Source: an uncultured Marinoscillum sp. (lineage in GTDB: Bacteria > Bacteroidota > Bacteroidia > Cytophagales > MED-G16). From it: 35,580 nt of DNA. The notes under the pieces are model-generated. The model saw nothing but the letters and a program-made list of their open reading frames with translations. It searched no databases and was not told the DNA's origin. A program made the translations under genes and the position numbers. The stretch is from NCBI GenBank assembly GCA_902626505.1, contig CACOFQ010000005.1, forward strand, positions 67,401 through 102,980. The letters run 5' to 3'. Numbering within the stretch: position 1 is the first letter of the stretch; each line of letters starts with the position of its first letter. Positions 25,574-33,681 of this stretch are shown piece after piece.

Positions 25574-25596
25574 TTAATAAAATTATTATTTTTTAA

Positions 25597-25604
25597 CAAA
25601 ATTA
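25597..25604 (-). promoter_or_regulatory. Candidate Bacteroidota promoter -7 element for tdk
   Basis: Reads TAATTTTG on the minus strand (consensus TAnnTTTG) in the tdk-susC divergent region, about 24 bases before the tdk start. No clear -33 element is visible. Confidence 0.3.
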
Positions 25605-25733
25605 AATACACACTTGCCTTGCTTGATTTTTCATTGAATGGTGTTAAATTTAATAGTTGTTTAATTTATCTAAATATAATTAATAAATAATTTATTTTAA
25701 GTTCTGTTTTTTTAAAAACTTTACAATATGAAA

Positions 25734-25741
25734 TAATTTTG
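25734..25741 (+). promoter_or_regulatory. Candidate Bacteroidota promoter -7 element for the susCD locus
   Basis: Reads TAATTTTG (consensus TAnnTTTG) 13 bases before the susC start. That would leave a leader of only about seven bases, so a promoter further upstream in the 181-base gap is equally possible. No TTTG is visible at the -33 position. I see no other gene, RNA or clear repeat in 25574-25754. Confidence 0.25.
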
Positions 25742-25754
25742 CAAATCACTAATA

Positions 25755-28700
25755 ATGAAATCTATTTTTAATTTTTTAATTCTATTGATTATTCCTTGGG
25801 CTGCTTTTTCTCAAGATCATACAATAAGTGGTAGTGTTATTGATGAAAACGGAGATGGTTTGCCGGGGGCAACAGTTATAATAAAAGGAACAACAATTGG
25901 TACAGTTACAGATATTAATGGTGATTTCTTTTTAGAAGCATTTTCTGATACAATAATTATAATTTCATTTTCAGGATATGAGAGACAAGAAATTCCTATT
26001 AACGGACAAACAATAATTAATGTCCAATTGACGCCTGATATTGAAACACTTAAAGAAGTTGTGGTGGTTGGCTATGGGTCACAAGAAAAAATAAATATAA
26101 CAGGGTCAGTTGCAACAATTAAACAAGAGGCGTTGACAACAATTCCAGTTGCAAATACATCTAATCTGATAGCAGGAAAAGTACCTGGAGTAATGACTAG
26201 ACAAAACTCAGGATTACCCGGTGGAGAAAATACTCAAATTAGAATAAGAGGTTTTAGTGAAGCTCCACTGGTATTGGTAGATGGTGTACAAATGGACTTT
26301 TCAAGAGTTGATCAAAATGATATAGCCAGCATAAGTGTTCTTAAAGATGCATCAGCAGCAGTATATGGGGCAAGAGCTGGTAACGGAGTTATTCTTGTTA
26401 CAACAAAGCGTGGAGAAGAAGGTGCACCAAAAATATCATTCAATACAAATTATACCTCACAGTCAGCAACAGCATTTCTTGAGCACGTAACTCCATCACA
26501 ATATGTCGAGTTAGTAAGAGAGGCAAATCTAAATGACTTTTCAGATGCTAATGCAACATTTACAGAAGAAGATGTAATAAGTTATGAAGATAAAGCAGAA
26601 GGTTATGAAGGAGGAGATTGGATTGATGCTCTTATAAATAATAATGCTCCAATGCAACAATATAATTTGAATGTATCTGGGGGATCAGATAACGTAAAAT
26701 ATTTTAGTTCATTTGGCTATGTAGATCAGGAAAGCTTTTTCAGGTCAAGAGATTTTAATTATAAGAGATATAATGTAAGATCAAATATTGATATTAATTT
26801 AAATAAAAATTTAAGTCTAGGTGTTGATATGTCTTATCGACAAGATATTCGTGAGAGACCTTCTAAAAACGCATTATCTGATATTTGGATTGACCTTTCA
26901 ACAGCTCAGCCTATTTTCCCAACTTCCTTTCCTGAAGGGATATCTGTTCCTGATCCATCAAGGCCTTATGTTTCCTATTCAGGCTCAACTACTGGAAACA
27001 GAAATCCATTAGCGCGCGCTAGTAGAAATGTATTTGGGACTTATGATCGCTTTGATAATACTTTTAGAAGCAAAATTGGAATGAAATATAATATTCCTCG
27101 AGTGGAAGGTCTTGTATTAAGTGCCAACATGAATATTCAAGTACTTGATAGATCTGAAAAATCTTTTAGAAATCCTTATAATGTATATAGATACTCTAAA
27201 ACAGATCAAAACTTTGTACTTGAAGGCGTAGGAAATGGAGTGTCTTCTGTTTCTGACTCTCAGTTTAGGAGAACAATGTTATACCCATTACTTTCTGCAG
27301 AATATGAAAAGACTTTCGGTTTGCATGACCTTAAAGTACTTTTACTAGCTGAACAAACTAGAAGGAGTTATAGTAGGTTTTCTGCCACCAGAAAAAATTT
27401 ATTTACTACTTCAATACCTGAACTATTTATAGGCTCAGAGAATGAACAGACGAATGATGGTTCTTCCGGCTCAGATATAGGAAGAAAGAGTATGGTTGCA
27501 CGAATTAATTATATATTCAATAATAAATATTTGTTTGAATCAACTTTTAGGGCTGATGGTAACGTTTTATTTTCTCCATCAAATAGGTGGGGGTATTTCC
27601 CAAGTTTCTCAGTAGGTTGGATTGCTTCCGAAGAATCCTTCTTTTCAAATAGCGAGAATATTAGTTTAAAGCTTAGGGCATCTTACTCACAAATGGGAGA
27701 TGATACCGCAAACGGTATTAGTGGATTTGACTATTTAGCGGGCTATCAATCACAAAACATTTATTTGTTTGGACAAAACATTTCAAATAATACAATTAGA
27801 ACCTTAGGAGAGGTTAACCCATTCTTATCGTGGGAAGTTATTACCATGTATAATTTAGGATTTGAAGGATCCTTTTTACAAGGCCGCCTTCAAGTTGAAC
27901 TAGATTATTTTTATAGAAAAAGAGAAAATATTCTTAGCAATGATCAGAAATCAGTAGCTAAAGAAGGAGGATTTAATTTACCATTAACTAATATTAATGT
28001 TAGTGATGACAGGGGTATTGAATTATCTGCTATTTTTCAACAAAAAATTGGTGATTTTAGAATTGATCTGTCACCAAACTTTGCAATTGGAAAAGAAAAA
28101 TTTGTTGTCCGAAATGATTTAGAAAAATTTACTGATCCAGATTATATTAGAATTTATGGTAGAGAGGGCCAGTGGGTAAATAGAAGATTTGGATATTTAT
28201 CAGATGGGATTTTTATGAGTCAAGATGAAATAAATAATCACCCTACAATTCAAGATGGAAATGGAAACCTTACCCTTAGACCTGGTGATATTAAGTACAT
28301 AGACCTTGATCAAAATGATACTATAAACTTCAGGGACCAGGATGTGATTGGATACGCTTCAAATATGCCTGAAATAACATATGGTATGGGAATAAATGTA
28401 AAATATAAAAACTTACAATTATCGACAGGTCTCCAAGGAGCTTCTAAATTTAGCATATATATTAATGGCCCTGCTGCAAACATGTTTAATAATGGCTCTA
28501 TCCCATTAGCCTATCAATATAGATATGCATGGCAACCTCATCCAGACAACCCAAATGTTAATATTAATCCTGATGCTATACTTCCTGCAGCAAGTTTATC
28601 TTCAAATAATAATAATTCAAAAACATCTGACTTCTGGCTAAGAGACGTAAGATATTTAAGAGTTAAGAATATAAACTTATCTTATAATATACCTGAAAAA

Positions 28701-28883
28701 ACATTTAAAAGGATCGGGCTAAAATCAACGCAGGTCTATATCTCATCAGAGAATCTAATCTCATGGACAAATCTTGGTATTTATAAAAATACATTTGATC
28801 CAGAATTTGATCCAGGAACACAAGCAACGAGAAGGTACCCAATAACAAGATCTTATACAATTGGACTAAGAGTATTATTTTAA
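25755..28883 (+). CDS. susC: SusC/RagA-like TonB-dependent outer-membrane transporter
   Basis: A 1042-residue outer-membrane transporter that imports oligosaccharides captured by its SusD lid, powered by TonB. It has a signal peptide (1-20, ending AAFSQ), a carboxypeptidase-regulatory-like beta-sandwich (about 22-98, 'GSVIDENGDGLPGATVIIKG'), a TonB box EVVVVGYG (101-108), a plug with 'IRIRGFSEAPLVLVDGVQMD' and the SusC hallmark 'ISVLKDASAAVYGARAGNGVILVTTKRG', then the barrel ending in an aromatic residue ('TIGLRVLF'). susD follows after two bases. No ECF sigma/anti-sigma pair or hybrid two-component regulator lies nearby, and the plug has no N-terminal extension for anti-sigma signalling, so control is probably by a distant regulator. 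Confidence 0.96.
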   Translation: MKSIFNFLILLIIPWAAFSQDHTISGSVIDENGDGLPGATVIIKGTTIGTVTDINGDFFLEAFSDTIIIISFSGYERQEIPINGQTIINVQLTPDIETLKEVVVVGYGSQEKINITGSVATIKQEALTTIPVANTSNLIAGKVPGVMTRQNSGLPGGENTQIRIRGFSEAPLVLVDGVQMDFSRVDQNDIASISVLKDASAAVYGARAGNGVILVTTKRGEEGAPKISFNTNYTSQSATAFLEHVTPSQYVELVREANLNDFSDANATFTEEDVISYEDKAEGYEGGDWIDALINNNAPMQQYNLNVSGGSDNVKYFSSFGYVDQESFFRSRDFNYKRYNVRSNIDINLNKNLSLGVDMSYRQDIRERPSKNALSDIWIDLSTAQPIFPTSFPEGISVPDPSRPYVSYSGSTTGNRNPLARASRNVFGTYDRFDNTFRSKIGMKYNIPRVEGLVLSANMNIQVLDRSEKSFRNPYNVYRYSKTDQNFVLEGVGNGVSSVSDSQFRRTMLYPLLSAEYEKTFGLHDLKVLLLAEQTRRSYSRFSATRKNLFTTSIPELFIGSENEQTNDGSSGSDIGRKSMVARINYIFNNKYLFESTFRADGNVLFSPSNRWGYFPSFSVGWIASEESFFSNSENISLKLRASYSQMGDDTANGISGFDYLAGYQSQNIYLFGQNISNNTIRTLGEVNPFLSWEVITMYNLGFEGSFLQGRLQVELDYFYRKRENILSNDQKSVAKEGGFNLPLTNINVSDDRGIELSAIFQQKIGDFRIDLSPNFAIGKEKFVVRNDLEKFTDPDYIRIYGREGQWVNRRFGYLSDGIFMSQDEINNHPTIQDGNGNLTLRPGDIKYIDLDQNDTINFRDQDVIGYASNMPEITYGMGINVKYKNLQLSTGLQGASKFSIYINGPAANMFNNGSIPLAYQYRYAWQPHPDNPNVNINPDAILPAASLSSNNNNSKTSDFWLRDVRYLRVKNINLSYNIPEKTFKRIGLKSTQVYISSENLISWTNLGIYKNTFDPEFDPGTQATRRYPITRSYTIGLRVLF

Positions 28884-28885
28884 TT

Positions 28886-30622
28886 ATGAAAAATTTTAAA
28901 AATAGATTATTAATATTTTCGATCATTATTTCCCTTTCAGGATGTTACGATCCCTTTGATCTTACTCGAAATGATATTATATCTGATCAAATAGTTTTTG
29001 ACAACCCTAGTTTAGCTGATGCTTTCCTATTTGATTTATATGATAGGGCACAATTTCATATTAAATCTGGAAATGGAAATTTAAATATGGGTTTGATTAG
29101 TTCATACGGAGGAGAATCAAGAAATTATGGTGTTTCGTGGCAAATACCTTATACTCAGGTGATAGATGTTGATTACAATGAAAGTGGCCTTCAGGGTAAG
29201 GTATTAGATTACTACAATTACTCACTAATTAGAGAGTGTAATCAGATGATAACAAAACTTCCTCTATCAAATAATTTAACTGAAGATTTTATAGAGTCAA
29301 GAGTTGCTGAAGCAAGGTTTATTAGAGCACACGCTTACTTTGAAATGGCGAAGAGGTTTGGTGGTATTCCTTTAATAACTGATGTGATACCAATACAAGG
29401 AACTTACGATGAAATTTATAGAGAAAGAAATTCAGAGAAGGAAATATATGACTTTATATCTAATGAAATGGATGATATAGCTGAAATTCTTCCTCCTTTT
29501 CCAATTGAAGATGGAAGAGTAACTAAATGGGTAGCTCTTGCTTTAAAAAGTAGGGCTATGCTTTATGCTGGTAGTATTGCAAACTTTGGAAGTGAACAGC
29601 TAAATGGGTTGTTAGGGTTTCCTTCAGATCAGGCATCATCATACTATCTCGAATCTCTCAATGCATCTAAAGAAATTATACAATCTGGTATATTTTCTCT
29701 TTATAAAAAGTATCCTGATCATGTTGAAAATTTTGGAAGTCTTTTTATAGATGAGGTAAATAATCCCGAAGTAATATTTAGTGAAAAATATGATTACGAA
29801 GCAGGTAAGAGTCACCAGTGGGACGCACTAGCTCAACCAGCTGGTTTCGGTTTTAATTGGAGCTCTAATTATACTGTGTATTTAGAAACTTTAGAGCAAT
29901 TTGATTTTACTGATGGCTCATCTGGTTTGGTAGACCGTGACATGTACGATGACAATACTCCTATAGACCCAAGCTGGTATTTTGAGATGAGAGATCCTAG
30001 GATGAGGGCATCAATCTTCTATCCCGGTTCTAATTTTAAAGACGGAAAAGTTTTCTTTCATAGAAGTATGACGGGTAATTTAGAGGGCTGGCCGAGAAGT
30101 GGTCTCTCAAAACTTACTGGAAGTATGGCAACAGGATTATTAATTAGAAAAAGGACAAACCCTGAAACACCTGATGCTTCAAGGTCTAGTACAGATTATA
30201 TAATATTTAGGCTCGGTGAAATTTTATTAAACTATGTAGAGGCTGCGTATTATCTTGGTGATCCAAATGGGGACTTGGTAAGTGTGATGAATCAAATTAG
30301 AGATCGAGCTGGAATGCCATCTTTATCTTTAGGAGAAATAACTGAGGACAAAATTAGACAGGAGAGAAGGTGTGAACTTGCTTTTGAGGATCACGTATTT
30401 TGGGATTTAAGAAGGTGGAGAATTGCTGTTCAAGAATTAGATAATAAACGAAGACACAGGCTTCATTATCGTTTTAATGCCAACACTGAAACCTATACCA
30501 TTGAGATTGCTGACGGAGACTTAGGTGGAGTAAGGCTCCATCCTGAAAGAAATTATTATTATGCGTTAGGTTTGAATAGACTTTCAGACAATCCAAAACT
30601 CATCGAAAATCCAGGATACTAA
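28886..30622 (+). CDS. susD: SusD/RagB-like glycan-binding lipoprotein
   Basis: The surface lid that binds the glycan and closes over SusC. The 578-residue lipoprotein has a signal peptide ending SLSGC (Cys20) with Asp at +3. Typical SusD features: an all-helical TPR core with 'YNYSLIRECNQMITKLP' and 'ARFIRAHAYFEMAKRFGGIPLIT', then 'YIIFRLGEILLNYVEAAYYLGD', 'MNQIRDRAGMPSLSLGEITEDKIRQERRCELAFEDHVFWDLRRWRIA' near the C-terminus. It is separated by two bases from susC and one base from the glycosidase gene, so the three are surely one transcript. The binding specificity cannot be read from sequence, but the neighbour suggests a beta-1,3-glucan. Confidence 0.96.
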   Translation: MKNFKNRLLIFSIIISLSGCYDPFDLTRNDIISDQIVFDNPSLADAFLFDLYDRAQFHIKSGNGNLNMGLISSYGGESRNYGVSWQIPYTQVIDVDYNESGLQGKVLDYYNYSLIRECNQMITKLPLSNNLTEDFIESRVAEARFIRAHAYFEMAKRFGGIPLITDVIPIQGTYDEIYRERNSEKEIYDFISNEMDDIAEILPPFPIEDGRVTKWVALALKSRAMLYAGSIANFGSEQLNGLLGFPSDQASSYYLESLNASKEIIQSGIFSLYKKYPDHVENFGSLFIDEVNNPEVIFSEKYDYEAGKSHQWDALAQPAGFGFNWSSNYTVYLETLEQFDFTDGSSGLVDRDMYDDNTPIDPSWYFEMRDPRMRASIFYPGSNFKDGKVFFHRSMTGNLEGWPRSGLSKLTGSMATGLLIRKRTNPETPDASRSSTDYIIFRLGEILLNYVEAAYYLGDPNGDLVSVMNQIRDRAGMPSLSLGEITEDKIRQERRCELAFEDHVFWDLRRWRIAVQELDNKRRHRLHYRFNANTETYTIEIADGDLGGVRLHPERNYYYALGLNRLSDNPKLIENPGY

Positions 30623-30623
30623 A

Positions 30624-32003
30624 ATGAAAAAAAGATATCTAAATTTTATTTTACTATTATTCTTATCAATCCTTATGTTTAATTGTACGGATGAATTAGA
30701 TATGACAAGGTTAGAGAGAGGCAAGAATGCCTCCCCAACTTCAAATACTGGGAATAATGCTGAATTAGAATCAAAAAAAGGAATAGGGATGGCATACAAA
30801 GAAACTACCTGGTCTACCCGAATCGGAAGACTAAAACCTTTCTGGCACTATTCTTGGAACAGGGACTTTAGGGACGAAATCCCTGACAGCGTTGAGTTTG
30901 TTCCTATGTTCTGGGGATCTGGAAGTGTTAACGATGTCGAGGTAGATAAAATAAAACAACTTGTAAATGCAGGTGTGGTGAAAAATGTTTTAGGATTTAA
31001 TGAGCCGGACCTTGAGTCACAATCAAACCTGACGGTTGATGAGGCAGTTGCCCTCTGGCCTAAGCTTGAAGAGATTGGTATCCCTCTAGGGAGTCCCGCT
31101 CCTGCAGGGCTTGAGAATGGTTGGCTAGATGAATTTATGGCAAGAGCTCAGGAAGAAAATTTGAGGGTAGATTTTATATGTATTCATATTTACAGGGGTA
31201 ATAACCCAACTCTTTTCCTTGATGTAGTAGATAAAGTTTTTCAAAAATATAATAGACCAATATGGATTACTGAGATGTCAGTTGTCGACGACCGTGCACA
31301 ATCCGCTGAAGATAATAAATATACCATACCAGAGGTCCTAGGTACGATGAGAACCCTTTTACCTGAGCTATATAAAAGAAATTATGTTAAGAGGTTCGCC
31401 TGGTTTACAGGAACAAAAAACTCACCGAACTACGCGAGATTGGCTTCTTCAGTTCTTTATGATGAGGATGATAACTTGACAGAACTTGGTGAATACTATG
31501 CCAATTATAAACCTAATTTATCTAGCGGCCCAGGTTCTGACCCAGTTATTGAGGTTGTAACAGAGGTAGAAGGAAATTTGCTTGATAACGGAACATTTGA
31601 AACTGGAAAAATTGAACCTTGGGCTGGCTTTAAAAATGGAGTAATTTCATCGGCGGCACAAGAACCAAATACAGGTAACTACCTTGCAAGAATAGATCCT
31701 CATGATGGTTCAATATTTCAATTAATTGATGTAGACCCAGGCGAAACTTATGAGTACACTTTTTTTCATAGATGGAAAACAAAACCAGAAAAAAGCTTTA
31801 ATGCTGTGATTAGAAATGAAACTGGAAATAAAGTAAAATTTGTTGAATATGAAATTCCTAAAGCTGATGTTTGGACTGAAAATAAAATTGAGTTTACAGT
31901 TCCTGAAGGAGTTACTCAAGCAAGGGTAGTTTTTTATAAACCACAATTAGACCCTCTGTTACCAAGTTTCTTCCTGGATGACGTAGTGGTATTAAAAAAA
32001 TAA
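30624..32003 (+). CDS. GH128-type glycoside hydrolase lipoprotein with C-terminal carbohydrate-binding domain
   Basis: A 459-residue lipoprotein (Cys21 in LMFNC, followed by Thr-Asp-Glu, which resembles the surface-export signal of Bacteroidota lipoproteins). Residues about 52-296 match the GH128/Asl1-like glycosyl hydrolase core: 'KGIGMAYK', 'FVPMFWGSGSV', 'VLGFNEPDLESQSNLTVDEAVALWP' with proposed acid/base Glu127, 'GSPAPA', 'FICIHIYRG', and 'PIWITEMSV' with proposed nucleophile Glu217. GH128 enzymes cleave beta-1,3-glucans. A short linker leads to a beta-sandwich domain (about 316-459) resembling CBM4/9 ('NLLDNGTFETGKIEPWAG' to 'SFFLDDVVVLKK'). With susCD it forms a minimal glucan-utilisation locus. 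G+C in the catalytic part is well above the local average. The convergent hydrolase gene ends two bases downstream. Confidence 0.88.
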   Translation: MKKRYLNFILLLFLSILMFNCTDELDMTRLERGKNASPTSNTGNNAELESKKGIGMAYKETTWSTRIGRLKPFWHYSWNRDFRDEIPDSVEFVPMFWGSGSVNDVEVDKIKQLVNAGVVKNVLGFNEPDLESQSNLTVDEAVALWPKLEEIGIPLGSPAPAGLENGWLDEFMARAQEENLRVDFICIHIYRGNNPTLFLDVVDKVFQKYNRPIWITEMSVVDDRAQSAEDNKYTIPEVLGTMRTLLPELYKRNYVKRFAWFTGTKNSPNYARLASSVLYDEDDNLTELGEYYANYKPNLSSGPGSDPVIEVVTEVEGNLLDNGTFETGKIEPWAGFKNGVISSAAQEPNTGNYLARIDPHDGSIFQLIDVDPGETYEYTFFHRWKTKPEKSFNAVIRNETGNKVKFVEYEIPKADVWTENKIEFTVPEGVTQARVVFYKPQLDPLLPSFFLDDVVVLKK

Positions 32004-32005
32004 AC

Positions 32006-33421
32006 TTAACGAGTTCCTTTTGGATTTAGAATTACAAATTTTGAATGAGGATATTTATTTGGTGTAATAACAGTTCCCGTAGTAATACTTATAGATTCCT
32101 CTGAATCCGAATCAAAAATTATTTCAATAAACTGAGCAGTATATCCTGAATCAGGATTATGAATAGAGATAGAATATTTTCCATTTTCATTTTTATCAAT
32201 ATCTTCAGATATCCAAGATTCTCCTACCTTATAAATTCTAAAGTCTCTTTCAGAATTATTTATGCTCCATTTTTTTAATTGATAATTCGCAGAAGGCTCA
32301 ATAATTATATTAAATATATTTTGGTCTACATTCCATTCATAATAAGGAAGTCTGTCTTTATTAATTGTCTTATTATAAAAATTAATTAAATCATCTGTGA
32401 CATATGTTCCATACAAGCCATGTCCAGCATTTGGCAAATATTGTAAGTGTTTTTCTCCTACAAGATCATCCCAATAAAATTGCCATGAATCAGTAACAAA
32501 AAATTCATCGCTAGATGCATTAATAATATACTTTGGCATATTTAAAGAAAACCTGTAGGAATAAGGATCAGTTATTTCAATAAGTTTTTCATACTCTTTT
32601 GATTCAGTCCAGTTCATAATATCTTCTTTAACATAATCTTCAATAGCAGGGGACCACTCACCATAAACTTTCCAATGATGTTGAAATGAAGGATATAAAT
32701 TTAAAAGATCAATGACTACTGGTGCAATACCCATTACCCTATCATCAGCAATTGCAGTTGTCCAGGTCACCCACCCTCTTTTTGATGCACCTGTAACAAA
32801 AAAACTATCAACTGGATTATTTATTTCATTGCTAATTTTTTGTACAACATCCATTGCTCTTACAACAGCTCTCGTCATAGGAAATCTTGGCAGCCATTCT
32901 AGTTCTTTTGCTCCTCCTTCCAAAAACTGTCTCCATGAATATGCAATTAAATCATCTTCATAACGTCCTTCTTTAGCGTCTTCAGAAAAATCTATTGGCT
33001 GAAAAGGAACATTATTTATTTCAGAAATTATTGATTTAGTCTTTAGAGCTGCTTTTAAATATTGAGAGTTTGTTTTTATATTACCATATCTTTCCCAAGA
33101 AAAATCCTGTGTTGATCCAGATCCGATAACCATCATAGAAGTAGACTTTTCTAAATTATCAGGAACTATAATTGAAATCCAATGCCACCACTCATTAGAA
33201 TTATCATCAAAGTCATTTTTATCTAACCACGAACCTGAAACCATTCTTATCTTATACTCTTTCCAACCATCTCCTAAAACAGTATCAACTATTTCATATC
33301 TATATGATTTTTCAGGTGTAGAAACATAATCTTTAATTAGGTTTTTCTGTTCTTTATGATAGGGTGTTTGGCATCCATTTAGAACAAGAAAGAAAAAAAA
33401 ATAAAATAATTTTCTAATCAC
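32006..33421 (-). CDS. PhoPQ-activated pathogenicity-related (PqaA-type) alpha/beta hydrolase lipoprotein
   Basis: About 471 residues from a GTG start at 33421. The signal peptide 'KLFYFFFFLVLNGC' gives a lipobox Cys17. The core is an alpha/beta hydrolase of the PhoPQ-activated (PqaA) family: 'WWHWISIIVPDN', 'VTGASKRGWVTWTTAIADDRVMGIAPVVIDLLNL' with likely nucleophile Ser213, 'PKYIINASSDEFFVTDSWQFYWDDL' with a candidate acid, and 'YLPNAGHGLYG' with the His. The substrate of this family is unclear. The frame stays open upstream through tRNA-Leu to 33520, but that extension is translation of the tRNA and is spurious; I chose the GTG because it gives a clean lipoprotein signal. It starts 19 bases after tRNA-Leu. 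Confidence 0.87.
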   Translation of the reverse strand: MIRKLFYFFFFLVLNGCQTPYHKEQKNLIKDYVSTPEKSYRYEIVDTVLGDGWKEYKIRMVSGSWLDKNDFDDNSNEWWHWISIIVPDNLEKSTSMMVIGSGSTQDFSWERYGNIKTNSQYLKAALKTKSIISEINNVPFQPIDFSEDAKEGRYEDDLIAYSWRQFLEGGAKELEWLPRFPMTRAVVRAMDVVQKISNEINNPVDSFFVTGASKRGWVTWTTAIADDRVMGIAPVVIDLLNLYPSFQHHWKVYGEWSPAIEDYVKEDIMNWTESKEYEKLIEITDPYSYRFSLNMPKYIINASSDEFFVTDSWQFYWDDLVGEKHLQYLPNAGHGLYGTYVTDDLINFYNKTINKDRLPYYEWNVDQNIFNIIIEPSANYQLKKWSINNSERDFRIYKVGESWISEDIDKNENGKYSISIHNPDSGYTAQFIEIIFDSDSEESISITTGTVITPNKYPHSKFVILNPKGTR

Positions 33422-33440
33422 TCGATAAATTAAAAATGAG

Positions 33441-33526
33441 TACCCGGAGTGGGACTTGAACCCACACGGACTATAAGGTCCACAGGATTTTAAGTCCTGC
33501 GTGTCTACCAATTCCACCATCCGGGC
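33441..33526 (-). tRNA. tRNA-Leu (UAA anticodon)
   Basis: An 86-base tRNA on the minus strand. Acceptor stem GCCCGGA pairs with TCCGGGT. The anticodon arm CAGGA-CTTAAAA-TCCTG shows anticodon TAA. There is a long variable arm as expected for leucine, and a T-loop GTTCAAG. CCA is not encoded. It lies 10 bases after tRNA-Gly and 19 bases before the hydrolase GTG. Confidence 0.96.
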
Positions 33527-33536
33527 AAAAAGGAAG

Positions 33537-33609
33537 AGCGAGAAATGGGATTCGAACCCACGACCCCAACCTTGGCAAGGTTGTGCTCTACCAACTGAGC
33601 TATTCTCGC
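33537..33609 (-). tRNA. tRNA-Gly (GCC anticodon)
   Basis: A 73-base tRNA on the minus strand. Acceptor GCGAGAA pairs with TTCTCGC. D-arm 'AGCTCAGTTGGTAGAGC', anticodon arm CAACC-TTGCCAA-GGTTG (anticodon GCC) and T-loop GTTCGAA are all visible. CCA is not encoded. It lies 72 bases downstream of the mutS stop. Confidence 0.96.
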
Positions 33610-33681
33610 TTTTACCAATTAGGTTTGCAAATTTATAATTCTATTAATGAAATTACATTCAAAAAATAAAAAAAAACTAAT

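Noticed and set aside
30624-32003. Type IX C-terminal sorting domain on the glycosidase (and on the peptidase at 21730)
   Set aside because: The glycosidase is a lipoprotein ending in a carbohydrate-binding sandwich and the peptidase ends in its hydrolase domain; neither shows a sorting-domain pattern.
33422-33520. Open frame extending the hydrolase N-terminus upstream to 33520
   Set aside because: The extra residues are a translation of tRNA-Leu; the lipoprotein signal peptide begins at the GTG at 33421.
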